NCBI RefSeq assembly: GCF_014083945.1
Contig: NZ_CP046444.1
Coordinates: 3,534,001-3,598,000, forward strand
Direction: 5' to 3'
Origin: Granulicella sp. 5B5
Lineage (GTDB): Bacteria; Acidobacteriota; Terriglobia; Terriglobales; Acidobacteriaceae
Length of the DNA: 64,000 nt
The notes beneath the pieces were generated by a model that was not told the origin of the DNA, did not search any database, and saw nothing but the letters and a program-made list of their open reading frames with translations. The translations under genes were made by a program, and so were the position numbers. Positions 51,117-59,565 of the stretch are shown piece by piece. How positions within the stretch are numbered: position 1 is the stretch's first letter; each line of letters opens with the position of its first letter.

Positions 51117-53024
51117 CTAAAACAGCCGCGTCAGCACCTGGTTCGTGATCAGCGCCGCCACATACGCCACGCCGCTCATGTAAAGGAACTGCGCCGCCGG
51201 ATACTTCCAGCTGTTCGTCTCGCGCCGCACCACCGCCAGCGTCGACGTGCACTGCATGGCGAACGCGAAGAACACCACCAGCGCAATCGCACCGCCCAGT
51301 GTCATATCGTGCCGCAGCGCCGCCTGCAGCCCCACCGAGTGCGTCGCCGGGTCCACGCCATACAGCGTCCCCAGCGTCCCCACAATCACCTCACGCGCCA
51401 CAATCGAGCTCAGCAGCCCAATGCCGATCTTCCAGTTGAACCCCAGCGGCCGGATCGCCGGCTCGATAAAGTGCCCCAGGTGCCCAATCACGCTCGATGT
51501 CAGCTCCGAGAACTGCCCGGCATGCAAGGGCAGCACGCTCAGCAGCCACACCGTAAAGGTGCAAGCCAGAATGATCGTCCCGGTCTTCTTCAGAAATAGC
51601 TTCCCTCGGTCATAAAGCCGCAACGACAACGACTGCACCGTCGGCCAGCGATACTGCGGCAGCTCCAGAACAAACGGTGCATGGCTCGCCTTCATCACCG
51701 ACGAGTTCAGTAGCTTCGCCGTCACCATCGCCGCCAGGAACCCAAGCGCATACAGCGAAAGCATCACCATCGCGCGCAGCCCAATCACGCCGCCCAGAAA
51801 CAGCCGGTTCGGAATAAACGCCGCGATGATCAGCGTATACACCGGCAGCCGCGCCGAGCACGTCATAAACGGCGCAATCAGGATCGTCGCAAACCGCTCC
51901 CGCTTGTTCTCGATCGTCCGCGTCGCCATGATCGCCGGCACCGCACACGCATACGCGCTCAGCAGCGGAATAAACGCCTTGCCATTCAGCCCGATCGACC
52001 GCATCACGCGGTCTGCAATCAGCGCCGCCCGTGCAAGATAACCTGAGTCCTCAAGGATGCCGATAAAGAAGAACAGCAGCAGGATCTGCGGCAGAAACAC
52101 CAGCACCGACTGCACGCCGTTCCACAACCCGTCGCGCAGCAGCGGCCGTAGCCAGTCATCAGGAAGCATCAACGCAGCATGTGCCCCAGCGCGTGTAAGG
52201 ATGTTCGTCAGCCAGTCACTCAGCGGCTGTCCAGCGGCAAACACCACCTGGAACACGCCAATCACCACCGCCAGAAAGATCACCGGCCCCCAGATGCGGT
52301 GTAGCAGCACGCGGTCCAGCCGTCGCGTCCAAAGCGCCGCCTGCGGTGCCTCATACTTCGTCCGCTGCGACACCTGCGTCGCCCAGTTGCGGCAGCTCGC
52401 CGCGCTCTGCAGCACCGGCAACTGCACCGGCCGCGACCCATCCTCAGGACGGTTGCCCATCCGCTGCAAGAAGTCAGGTATAACCTCAAGCCCGGTCCCA
52501 TTCGCCGCCGAGATCAGCGCCACCGGATGTCCCAGCGCATGCGCCAGCGCCAGCGTATCGATCTTGCCGCCACGCGCCTCCAGCTGGTCGCTCATATTCA
52601 GCAGCACCAGCGTCGGCAGTCCCAGCGAGAACACCGGCGCAGCCAGCATCAGCTGCCGGTTCATGTGCGTCGCATCCAGCACCAGCAGCACGCAGTCGGG
52701 CTTCGGAACGCCGCGCATCTTGCCCGTCAGAACCTCAACGGCAACGCGAGCATCCTCGGAGTACGTTGCAAGGCTATAAATCCCCGGCAGATCAATCAGC
52801 GTCAGATCGCTCCGGCCAATCGCCTTCATCCTGCCCGAGTGGTGCTCCACCGTCACCCCCGGATAGTTCGCCACCTTCTGCCGCAGCCCGGTCAACCGGT
52901 TGAACAGGGTGCTCTTGCCGCAGTTCGGCGGCCCAATCAGCGCAACCGTCCGCAACGGCTTCGGCCCAATCGGCGTCAGCGCCTCGGGCTCCTGGATATC
53001 CATCACCGGCGTATGGCAGCTCAT
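51117..53024 (-). CDS. feoB: Ferrous iron transport protein B
   Basis: 635 residues. N-terminal G protein: G1 GPPNCGKSTLFNRL (about 31-44), switch VANYPGVTVEHHSG, G3 LIDLPGIYSL, G4 LLNMSDQLE. The membrane part has two Gate-type motifs (GLNGKAFIPLLSAYACAVPAIMATRTIENKRERFATILIAPFMTCSARLPVYTLII) and a second Gate later. It moves Fe2+ across the inner membrane, powered by GTP. Shorter than E. coli FeoB (about 770 residues). Overlaps feoA by 4 bases. Confidence 0.95.
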   Translation of the reverse strand: MSCHTPVMDIQEPEALTPIGPKPLRTVALIGPPNCGKSTLFNRLTGLRQKVANYPGVTVEHHSGRMKAIGRSDLTLIDLPGIYSLATYSEDARVAVEVLTGKMRGVPKPDCVLLVLDATHMNRQLMLAAPVFSLGLPTLVLLNMSDQLEARGGKIDTLALAHALGHPVALISAANGTGLEVIPDFLQRMGNRPEDGSRPVQLPVLQSAASCRNWATQVSQRTKYEAPQAALWTRRLDRVLLHRIWGPVIFLAVVIGVFQVVFAAGQPLSDWLTNILTRAGAHAALMLPDDWLRPLLRDGLWNGVQSVLVFLPQILLLFFFIGILEDSGYLARAALIADRVMRSIGLNGKAFIPLLSAYACAVPAIMATRTIENKRERFATILIAPFMTCSARLPVYTLIIAAFIPNRLFLGGVIGLRAMVMLSLYALGFLAAMVTAKLLNSSVMKASHAPFVLELPQYRWPTVQSLSLRLYDRGKLFLKKTGTIILACTFTVWLLSVLPLHAGQFSELTSSVIGHLGHFIEPAIRPLGFNWKIGIGLLSSIVAREVIVGTLGTLYGVDPATHSVGLQAALRHDMTLGGAIALVVFFAFAMQCTSTLAVVRRETNSWKYPAAQFLYMSGVAYVAALITNQVLTRLF

Positions 53025-53287
53025 CGCCAGGCTCCAACCGCCTCAGCCACCTTCAGGTAGATGTGCTTGGCCGTCTCAAACCGCAGCCCAACCTCAACCC
53101 CATCAAGCCGATACACCCGCGGATCGCCTGCCGGCGCACTACGCAACACCTCAATCGTCGTCCCCGGCAGGAACCCTAGATGCGCCAGGTAATGGCACAC
53201 ATCCTCTGGCAGGTCGATGCGCTCCACCACCCCCATGCTCCCCACCTTCGCGTTACTCAGTGCTGTGACGTCCATCTCACCCTGCAT
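53021..53287 (-). CDS. feoA: Ferrous iron transport protein A
   Basis: 88 residues with an SH3-like fold: TALSNAKVGSMGVVERIDLPEDVCHYLAHLGFLPGTTIEVLRSAPAGDPRVYRLDGVEVGLRFETAKHIYL. The LGFLPGTTIEV stretch is the FeoA hallmark. It stimulates FeoB. Starts the feoAB operon; feoC was not seen. I found no convincing Fur box upstream. Confidence 0.93.
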   Translation of the reverse strand: MQGEMDVTALSNAKVGSMGVVERIDLPEDVCHYLAHLGFLPGTTIEVLRSAPAGDPRVYRLDGVEVGLRFETAKHIYLKVAEAVGAWR

Positions 53288-53450
53288 ATGCGACCAACTC
53301 AGTCCTCTTTACTATACGACAACTGGAACCGCCATGCACGGATGCTTGTGCACAACACTTCGACTCAGCTTGTCGCAGAGAACTGTCGCAGGCACAACAC
53401 AAACAGCCTCGCTTAACGAGGTGAGAACCAATCAACTTGTAGGGAAGTAA

Positions 53451-53527
<77 letters not shown>

Positions 53528-53580
53528 ACATTGCAGGACTGCAACTAGGTAAGAATACCCGATACCGCCCTGTGAATCAA

Positions 53581-53850
53581 CTAGCTCGCCGCCGGTGCTG
53601 CGACTTCAGGCTCCGGCTGCGGCGGAAGCAGCGATACCCGCTCCACCACATCGAGCCCTGTACGACGCAGCAGTTGATGCACGATAGCCTCTGTCAGCCG
53701 AGTCGCGTCATACTCCACGCGGACCGTCTTGGCGGTCTCGTCGCAGGTCACACGCCGTACACCATACACCTCGCGCACACGTCCCATGGCCATCATCGTC
53801 GCCTCGGCGGGCGCGGCGTCATAGCGATACATCACATCAAGCTGCGTCAT
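53581..53850 (-). CDS. HMA-like small protein lacking the CxxC metal motif
   Basis: 89 residues from MTQLDVMYRY; GGGGA 5 bases upstream decides this start over two in-frame ATGs (53862, 53907), the last of which would overlap the tlpA-like gene. The beta-alpha-beta pattern, with VRRVTCDETAKTVRVEYDATRLTEAIVHQLLRRTGLDVV, resembles the heavy-metal-associated fold, but the usual GMxCxxC loop is absent (AAPAEATMMA instead), so it may not bind metal. It ends in a Pro/Ala-rich tail. Function unknown; follows the TlpA gene closely. Confidence 0.7.
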   Translation of the reverse strand: MTQLDVMYRYDAAPAEATMMAMGRVREVYGVRRVTCDETAKTVRVEYDATRLTEAIVHQLLRRTGLDVVERVSLLPPQPEPEVAAPAAS

Positions 53851-53896
53851 AGATGTCCCCATGATATCAGCCCAGCCACTAGCGGCCAGAGCAACG

Positions 53897-54424
53897 CTAC
53901 TGTGCAACCAGCCGCTTCAGCCCGTTTAGGATGTCCGGATCGGTAAAATCCTGCGGCCCAATGTACTTCCTGCGAATCACGCCGCTCTTGTCGATCACAT
54001 ACGTCTCAGGAAACCGGTACGTCCCGAACAGCTTGTTGGAGTCCTGCGCCACATCGTCCACCGTCAGCAGGTCCACATGGTGCTGCACCAGAAAGTTCTG
54101 GTACGCCCCGCTGTCATCGTCGGTCGAAACCGCGAGTACCACCACCTGCGGCATCTGGTGCTGCAGGGCCTCCAGGCTCGGCAGCTCCTCCAGGCACGGC
54201 GCGCACCAGCTCGCCCAGAAGTTCAGCACCACCACCTTGCCGCGAAACTGCGCCAGGTCCACCGTCCGTTGCGTATCGCTCACCTTGAACTCCGGTGCCG
54301 TCCGCCCCAGCTGCTCAGGATGGTCGCCGCGGTCGCATCCCGCCCCACACAGCGTCGCCAGCGCAAGCACCATCGCAACTCTCGTCACACCACGCATCGT
54401 TAGCCGTCGTTTCATCGCTTCCAA
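53897..54424 (-). CDS. TlpA/ResA-like thioredoxin, probably exported
   Basis: 175 residues. N-terminal hydrophobic segment (VAMVLALATLCGAGC) with a Cys that could be lipidated, then the thioredoxin fold with LGRTAPEFKVSDTQRTVDLAQFRGKVVVLNFWASWCAPCLEELPSL (WCAPC active site near 77-81) and the cis-Pro FPETYVIDKSG. It is typical of periplasmic reductants for cytochrome c maturation, reduced by DsbD/CcdA, and a full dsbD is at 32.7-34.9 kb. Confidence 0.9.
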   Translation of the reverse strand: MEAMKRRLTMRGVTRVAMVLALATLCGAGCDRGDHPEQLGRTAPEFKVSDTQRTVDLAQFRGKVVVLNFWASWCAPCLEELPSLEALQHQMPQVVVLAVSTDDDSGAYQNFLVQHHVDLLTVDDVAQDSNKLFGTYRFPETYVIDKSGVIRRKYIGPQDFTDPDILNGLKRLVAQ

Positions 54425-54458
54425 TCAAACCTCGTCGCTATTCATATAATAGTGGCCT

Positions 54459-55622
54459 GTGTCCGACTCCCCCAATCCGCCCCAGAAACTCAGCCCCCTC
54501 CTCGGCTTGCCGGTAGACGATACGGCCGCCACACCAGCCTCCATCGCTACCGGCCCCGAGCCCACTCTGCAGCTCTCCGTCATCATCCCGGCGCGCAACG
54601 AGGAGCACAACCTCCCCGCCTGTCTAGCCTCGCTCCTCGCCCAAAGCGACACGCACTTTGAGCTCGGCCGCGACTGGGAGATCCTCGTCATCGACGACGC
54701 CTCCACCGACCGCACCCGCGCCCTCGCTCTCGACCTCGCCGCCACGCATCCCGGCCTCAAGGTCCTCGACGCTCCCGCACTCGAGCTCAACGACCGCCAG
54801 CGTGCCTTCACCGGCAAGACGCAGGCCTGCTGGCTCGGCGCGCAGCAATCGCAAGGCCGCTGGCTGCTCTTCACCGACGCGGACACCATCCACGAGCCCG
54901 GCGACCTCACCCGCGCCCTCCACGAAGCGGAGCGCCACAACGTCGCTCTGCTCTCCTACTCGCCGCGACAGGTCCTCACCGGCATCGTGCAACAGGCTCT
55001 CATGCCGGTCATCTACTCCGAGCTCGCCACAGCCTATCCACCCTCGCAGGTCAACGACCCCGCCCGCCGCACCGCCGCCGCCAACGGCCAGTTTATCCTC
55101 GTCGACCGCGCCATCTACTTCTCCGTCGGAGGCCACCGCGCCGTCGGCCGCTCCGTCCTCGAAGACGTAGACCTCGCCTTCAACATCAAGCGTGCCGCAC
55201 CCCGCAACAATGGCCGCGGCATCCGCCTCCGTTACGCGCCGGACGCCCTCAGCGCCCGCATGTACACCGGCGTCTCCGACATGCTCGAAGGTTGGACAAA
55301 AAATCTCGCCCTGCTCTTTCCCAATGCGCTCACTCTCGCCGCCACGCGTCTCCTCGACTTCGTTCTGCTCTTCCTGCCGCTGCTTCTCTGGCTCATGCCG
55401 AATCTCGTCCTCTGGCAGCGTGCGGCGATCCTTCTCCTCTGGGTCCGCGTCCTCGTACGCGTCTTTCAACGGGTCGCCCGCTCCCACTTCGGCATCGCAG
55501 CGTACATTCTCTCCATCTTCGGCCTGCCTCTCTTCATCGTTCTGCTCCTCCGTAGCTGGATGAACCACAAGCTCTTTCATCACGTCACATGGAAGGGCAG
55601 GGAATACCGCACCGGAAGATAA
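54459..55622 (+). CDS. Hopanoid-associated GT2 glycosyltransferase (HpnB-like)
   Basis: 387 residues from a GTG start. GT-A fold: LSVIIPARNEEHNLPACLASLLAQ, EILVIDDASTDRTRAL, GKTQACWLGAQQSQGRWLLFTDADTIHEPGDL (DAD metal motif), NGQFILVDRAIYFSVGGHRAVG, LEDVDLAFNIKR; three or four C-terminal membrane helices from about 290. This matches HpnB, usually near hopanoid genes; no squalene-hopene cyclase is in the window, so the acceptor is not proven. Divergent from the tlpA gene, with a 34-base gap. Confidence 0.85.
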   Translation: MSDSPNPPQKLSPLLGLPVDDTAATPASIATGPEPTLQLSVIIPARNEEHNLPACLASLLAQSDTHFELGRDWEILVIDDASTDRTRALALDLAATHPGLKVLDAPALELNDRQRAFTGKTQACWLGAQQSQGRWLLFTDADTIHEPGDLTRALHEAERHNVALLSYSPRQVLTGIVQQALMPVIYSELATAYPPSQVNDPARRTAAANGQFILVDRAIYFSVGGHRAVGRSVLEDVDLAFNIKRAAPRNNGRGIRLRYAPDALSARMYTGVSDMLEGWTKNLALLFPNALTLAATRLLDFVLLFLPLLLWLMPNLVLWQRAAILLLWVRVLVRVFQRVARSHFGIAAYILSIFGLPLFIVLLLRSWMNHKLFHHVTWKGREYRTGR

Positions 55623-55690
55623 GACGAGCGTCGAACCGCAGCATCTACGCGCAAGAGCACGCATCTAAAATGCAGCACAGTTCGTTTTTT

Positions 55691-55726
55691 TTACTGTCTC
55701 CCCACTACCGCCTACCCACTGCCTCT
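55691..55726 (+). repeat. Heptad pyrimidine repeat tract (copy 5, degenerate)
   Basis: TTACTGT CTCCCCA CTACCGC CTACCCA CTGCCTC: seven-base pyrimidine rhythm ending immediately before the ATG of the first pterin synthase gene. No Shine-Dalgarno is present there. Confidence 0.7.
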
Positions 55727-56140
55727 ATGATCCTTCTCACCCGCAAAGCCGACTTCTCCTCCGCGCACTTCTACTGGAATCCCGCATTCTCTGACGCCGA
55801 AAACGAACGCATCTTCGGCAAGTGCGCCAACCGCCAGGGACACGGCCACAACTACACGCTCGAAGTCACCGTCGCAGGCGAGATCGACCCCGTCACAGGC
55901 TTCGTGGTCGACCTCAAGCAGCTCAAGGACATCCTCGAGCGCGAAGTCGTCTCCGTCTACGATCACCGCCACCTCAACTATGAGGTTCCCGAGTTCGTCA
56001 CAGCGATTCCCACCACCGAAAACATCGCCATCGCTATCTGGCATCGTCTCGAAGGCAAAGTCCCCGGCGCGAAGCTCCATCGCGTCCGCGTCTACGAGAT
56101 GCTCGACCTCTTCGCCGACTACTACGGAGAACATGTATGA
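55727..56140 (+). CDS. 6-Pyruvoyl/6-carboxy-tetrahydropterin synthase homolog 1 (PTPS/QueD)
   Basis: 137 residues, usual length. Zinc histidines in FSSAHFYW and QGHGHNYTLEV, the catalytic cysteine in FGKCANRQGHGHNY (Cys type, not the PTPS-III Glu type), the acidic VVDLKQLK, DHRHLNYEV, and PTTENIAIAIW. It starts with the ATG at 55727 after a heptad tract. The second paralog overlaps it by 4 bases. Function could be dihydroneopterin-triphosphate to 6-pyruvoyl or 6-carboxy product; which paralog does which is open. Confidence 0.9.
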   Translation: MILLTRKADFSSAHFYWNPAFSDAENERIFGKCANRQGHGHNYTLEVTVAGEIDPVTGFVVDLKQLKDILEREVVSVYDHRHLNYEVPEFVTAIPTTENIAIAIWHRLEGKVPGAKLHRVRVYEMLDLFADYYGEHV

Positions 56141-56577
56141 GCACTCCGATCGCACACCTCTCGCGTCGCTATCACTTCTCCGCCTCGCACCGCCTGCATG
56201 TCGACGCCCTCTCGCCCGAGCAGAACATCGCCACCTTCGGCAAATGCAACAACCCCTTCGGCCACGGCCACAACTACGTCGTGGAGGTCGCCTTTTCTGG
56301 CCCCGTGGACCCCGCCACCGGCATGGTCACCAACCTCGCCGATCTCGATTCGTTCGCACAGCGCAATCTGCTCGATCTCTTCGATCACGCGAATCTCAAC
56401 ACGCTGCCGCTCTTTCTCGATCAGGTCTCGACCACCGAGAATCTAGCGGTGGAGGTCTGGCGTATCTTCGCCGAGTATCCCCACGCCACTCTGCGCCGGG
56501 TCCACATTGAGGAGACCGGCAACAACTCGTTCGACTACTTCGGCAATGAATCAGCCGCCGTTCCCGCGTTCATGTAA
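56137..56577 (+). CDS. 6-Pyruvoyl/6-carboxy-tetrahydropterin synthase homolog 2 (PTPS/QueD)
   Basis: 146 residues. Same active-site set: YHFSASHRLH, FGKCNNPFGHGHNYVVEV, DPATGMVTNLADLDSF, DHANLNTL, VSTTENLAVEVW and HIEETGNNSFDYFG. The wording is closer to animal PTPS (FGKCNNPxGHGHNY, DPATGMVMNLADL, STTENVAV) than its upstream neighbour, so it may make 6-pyruvoyltetrahydropterin. ATGA overlap with paralog 1, and folE follows 75 bases downstream: a three-gene pterin operon. Confidence 0.9.
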   Translation: MSTPIAHLSRRYHFSASHRLHVDALSPEQNIATFGKCNNPFGHGHNYVVEVAFSGPVDPATGMVTNLADLDSFAQRNLLDLFDHANLNTLPLFLDQVSTTENLAVEVWRIFAEYPHATLRRVHIEETGNNSFDYFGNESAAVPAFM

Positions 56578-56652
56578 CGTAGCCGCGCCGTGGAGCATCG
56601 AATAGCAGCACTTGTCGTAGCCACCGCAAGTTTGGAAAGGCAGTCCGTCCCC

Positions 56653-57312
56653 ATGTCCACCAAGCCCAACCTCGAACCCGTCAAGATCACCCGCGAATCC
56701 GGCAAGCCCGTCTCCATCTCCAGTGTCCAGCCAGCCAGCCAGATGCGTCTTGCGGATGCCAGCCTTCAGCAGATCTACACCGAAGTCCTCACCCGCATCG
56801 GCGAAGACCCCACGCGCGACGGCCTGCTCGCCACGCCCAAGCGCGTCGAAAAAGCCCTCGAGTTCCTCACCCGCGGCTACCACCAGAGCATCGACGATGT
56901 CCTCCACAACGCACTCTTCGACGTCGACTACGACGAGATGGTCATCGTCAAGGACATCGAGTTCTTCTCCATGTGCGAGCACCACATGCTCCCGTTCTTC
57001 GGCAAGGCCCACATCGCCTACGTCCCCAACGGCAAGGTCGTCGGCTTAAGCAAGATCCCTCGCATCGTCGATGTCTTCGCCCGCCGTCTCCAGGTGCAGG
57101 AACGCCTCACGCAGCAGGTCGCGGAGGCCATCAGCGACGCCATCCACCCGCAGGGTGTCGGTGTCGTTATTGAAGCCCAACACCTCTGCATGATGATGCG
57201 CGGCGTCGAAAAACAAAGCTCAAGCACCGTCACCAGTTCGATGCTAGGCGTCTTCAAAACACAGCAGCAGACCCGCAGCGAGTTCCTATCTCTCGTCCGC
57301 CCGCCGCGCTAA
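56653..57312 (+). CDS. folE: GTP cyclohydrolase I
   Basis: 219 residues from MSTKPNLE; an earlier in-frame ATG at 56590 has no better site. [35 protein letters not shown], zinc ligands in [21 protein letters not shown] (Cys, His) and LCMMMRGV (Cys), and [29 protein letters not shown] are all intact. It converts GTP to 7,8-dihydroneopterin triphosphate, the substrate of the two upstream pterin synthases, and also feeds folate and queuosine. Confidence 0.95.
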   Translation: MSTKPNLEPVKITRESGKPVSISSVQPASQMRLADASLQQIYTEVLTRIGEDPTRDGLLATPKRVEKALEFLTRGYHQSIDDVLHNALFDVDYDEMVIVKDIEFFSMCEHHMLPFFGKAHIAYVPNGKVVGLSKIPRIVDVFARRLQVQERLTQQVAEAISDAIHPQGVGVVIEAQHLCMMMRGVEKQSSSTVTSSMLGVFKTQQQTRSEFLSLVRPPR

Positions 57313-57336
57313 CAAGGCACTCAATAAGGGTCTTGC

Positions 57337-57460
57337 GTCGAAGGGACGGAACTTCAGTCCTGCGATAGTACTTACTGTCTTGTTTTGAAGGGGCGGGACT
57401 TCAGCCCCGCCGTAAAGTGTCGCAATAGAATGCGGCTTTAGCCGCGGAGGGAAGCCTCGC
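57337..57460 (+). repeat. Intergenic palindromic repeat patch (GAAGGGxCGGxACTTCAGxCC)
   Basis: GAAGGGACGGAACTTCAGTCC (57339) and GAAGGGGCGGGACTTCAGCCC (57387) are two copies of a hairpin-type unit, followed by CAATAGAATGCGGCTTTAGCCGCGGAGGG, itself palindromic. Non-coding; between folE and truB. Confidence 0.75.
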
Positions 57461-57500
57461 GCGCGGCTCTGCACAAAACTCTTGCCCATCCAAACCGTTT

Positions 57501-57572
57501 GTCATTTCGACCGGAGCATCGCGGCTTTATCGCGATGCGAAGCGGAGAAACCCCTGTATTCGCAGTTGTCGT
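57501..57572 (+). repeat. Dispersed REP-like repeat, GTCATTTCGACCG type (copy 2)
   Basis: GTCATTTCGACCGGAGCATCG, hairpin GCATCGCGG-CTTTAT-CGCGATGC, then GAAGCGGAGAAACCCCTGTATTCG and GTTGTCGTTGTT. The outer parts match the copy at 3063-3119; the central hairpin does not. Confidence 0.75.
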
Positions 57573-57716
57573 TGTTTGTTTTACATCGCGCCCTCTGCGC
57601 GCTTCTACACTGCGTCCTCTGCGTTCCGCTTTTGCCGTAGCGATGCGCCGAAGGCGCGAGCGTACCCCACAACATAAAAGTTTCCCGCGCTCAAGTGCGA
57701 GACAATAGCCTCTGCA

Positions 57717-58589
57717 ATGAACGGTCTTCTCATCCTCGACAAACCCACCGGCCTCACCTCCCACGACGTTGTAGCCATCGTGCGTCGCGCCACTGGCGAG
57801 CGTTCCATCGGCCATCTCGGCACGCTCGATCCCATGGCCACCGGTGTGCTCCCTCTTCTGCTCGGCAAGCACACACGCCTCGCGCAGTTCTTCGGCAAGG
57901 CGGAAAAACACTACACCGGCACCATCCGCTTCGGCTTCGCCACCGACACCTTCGACGCCGAAGGCGAGCCCACCACCACGCCAGCGCCTCTCACTTGCTC
58001 GTTGGACGAGCTCCGCACACTCGCTCTACGCTTCCACGGATCCATCGACCAGGTTCCACCCGTCTACTCCGCGAAGAAGATCAATGGCGTCCCCGCACAC
58101 AAACTAGCCCGCGCCGGCAAGGATGTCCCCGTCAAACCCGCGCGCATCACCATCCACAACTTCCAGTTGACCGCGTTCCACAACGACACAGCCGAGTTCA
58201 CTATGCACGTCTCCGCCGGAGGCTACGTCCGCTCCGTCGCGCACGAACTCGGGGCTCTCGCAGGGTGCGGCGCTCACCTCGCCACGCTCCGCCGCACGCA
58301 GGCAGGCGACTTCACGCTGGCCCAGTCCATCACCCTCGACGAGCTCAAATCACTTACCCCGGCACAGATCGCAGCCCGCCTCCCGCACCCACGCACCTTA
58401 CTGCCGGAGATGCCCTCCGTCATCGTCGACGAGCAGACCGCTGGCCGCATCCGCAACGGCATGCAGGTCAACGTGCCGGACTTCTCCGCAGCACCGCTCC
58501 TCAAGCTCTTCAGCTCCCCCGCCGATCTCCTCGCCATCGCCCAGCGGGTCGCCGGAACGCTCGTTCAGCCCACCGTCGTCCTCGGTTAG
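57717..58589 (+). CDS. truB: tRNA pseudouridine(55) synthase TruB
   Basis: 290 residues. N-terminal NGLLILDKPTGLTSHDVVAIVRRATGERSIGHLGTLDPMATGVLPLLLGKHTRLAQF, with the catalytic aspartate at 38 (GTLDP). YSAKKINGVPAHKLARAG and GYVRSVAHELGALAGCGAHLATLRRTQAGDF follow, and a C-terminal PUA-like region. It makes pseudouridine 55 in the T-loop of tRNAs. No close partner genes (no rbfA or infB), so monocistronic. Confidence 0.95.
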   Translation: MNGLLILDKPTGLTSHDVVAIVRRATGERSIGHLGTLDPMATGVLPLLLGKHTRLAQFFGKAEKHYTGTIRFGFATDTFDAEGEPTTTPAPLTCSLDELRTLALRFHGSIDQVPPVYSAKKINGVPAHKLARAGKDVPVKPARITIHNFQLTAFHNDTAEFTMHVSAGGYVRSVAHELGALAGCGAHLATLRRTQAGDFTLAQSITLDELKSLTPAQIAARLPHPRTLLPEMPSVIVDEQTAGRIRNGMQVNVPDFSAAPLLKLFSSPADLLAIAQRVAGTLVQPTVVLG

Positions 58590-58638
58590 CCTCAACCAAA
58601 GCGACTGCACCATTCTTGAGACATTCACAAGTCCAACG

Positions 58639-58688
58639 CTAAGCCCCAATTCGTCAGGATTTTAGCCCCAAAAGTATGGGGGAGGGGG
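58639..58688. repeat. Dispersed TAACCCCAATC/CCCCAAAACCGGGG repeat (copy C, diverged)
   Basis: CTAAGCCCCAATTCGTCAGG ATTTTAGCCCCAAAAGTATGGGGGAGGGG. The first hairpin is degenerate, but CCCC-AAAAGTAT-GGGG is kept. Located between convergent truB and the esterase, ending 21 bases before the esterase stop. Confidence 0.7.
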
Positions 58689-58708
58689 GGTGGGGGTATC
58701 CTCCTCCA

Positions 58709-59473
58709 TTACTTCCGCAACATCGGCTGAATCAGCTTCTCCACATTCGCCGCCACCTGCTTGTTCCCCTGCGCGGTCGCATGGTGCCCGTCCTCCTGCA
58801 TATCGCCCGGAGTCCCATACACCCCCTGCAGCAGAAACGGCAGCAGCCGCACGTGGTACTTCTTTGCCAGCGCAGGATAGATCGCATTGATCTTCGCAAT
58901 GTAATCCGGCCCATACTCGGGCGGCAGAGTAATCCCCGCCAGCACCACCTCTGCGCCACTCTTCTTCAGCGATTCAATCATCGCTGCCAGGTTGCTCTGC
59001 GTCTGCTCCAGCGGAAGCCCCCGCAGTCCATCGTTGCCACCAAACTCCAGCACCACAATCTTCGGATGCCGCGCTGCCACGCGGTCCACGCGCTCCAGGC
59101 CGTCCTTGGTCGTTTCGCCGCTCACTCCCTCGTTCACCACGTGGTAGCGATACCCCTGTGCATCCAGCCGTCTCTGCAGGTCATCCGGATAGCTCTGCCC
59201 CGGGTCCGCCCCATATCCCGCCGTCAAACTGTCCCCAAAACATGCGATCACTGGCCGCGTGTCCTGGGCATCTGTATCGGTTGCGACGGGCACTACCGGC
59301 GCCTCTGCCGCAATCGGAGCGCCTGTTGGCGCACTCTCTACCGTCTCTGCGCTGCTCGTGGACGATTTGCACCCGCTCAGTGCTATGCACAAAGACAAGC
59401 CCATCAGAGTCCCGAAGCACATCGCACCTGCACGGTGTGCTCTCATCTTCCGCGATAGAATCACAATATCCAC
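58709..59473 (-). CDS. SGNH-family esterase/lipase (TesA-like), lipoprotein
   Basis: 254 residues if the GTG at 59473 is used, which has AGGAG 4 bases upstream; the ATG at 59446 is an alternative. Lipobox LSGC ends the signal sequence (IALSGCKSS). SGNH blocks: CFGDSLTAGYGADPGQSYPDDLQ (block I Ser), VNEGVSGETT, LEFGGNDGLRG (block III Asn), and DGHHATAQGN (block V, Asp and His). It hydrolyses acyl esters in the periplasm or outer membrane. Divergent from an ABC ATPase and permease, as tesA is from ybbA-ybbP in E. coli. Confidence 0.88.
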   Translation of the reverse strand: MDIVILSRKMRAHRAGAMCFGTLMGLSLCIALSGCKSSTSSAETVESAPTGAPIAAEAPVVPVATDTDAQDTRPVIACFGDSLTAGYGADPGQSYPDDLQRRLDAQGYRYHVVNEGVSGETTKDGLERVDRVAARHPKIVVLEFGGNDGLRGLPLEQTQSNLAAMIESLKKSGAEVVLAGITLPPEYGPDYIAKINAIYPALAKKYHVRLLPFLLQGVYGTPGDMQEDGHHATAQGNKQVAANVEKLIQPMLRK

Positions 59474-59565
59474 AGCACTCCTCTCGTCACTCTTACCAGA
59501 GCATTCGTATCTCGCATTCGGCATCCCGGTTCTAACCACCTATTGTAGCCAGAGGTCTCCGCCCC

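Noticed and set aside
53288-53450. Fur box before feoA
   Set aside because: No 19-base palindromic GATAAT-type array; the region has no clear operator.
57313-57716. CRISPR-like array in the folE-truB gap
   Set aside because: The repeated units differ in type and spacing and there are no regular spacers; they are palindromic intergenic repeats.
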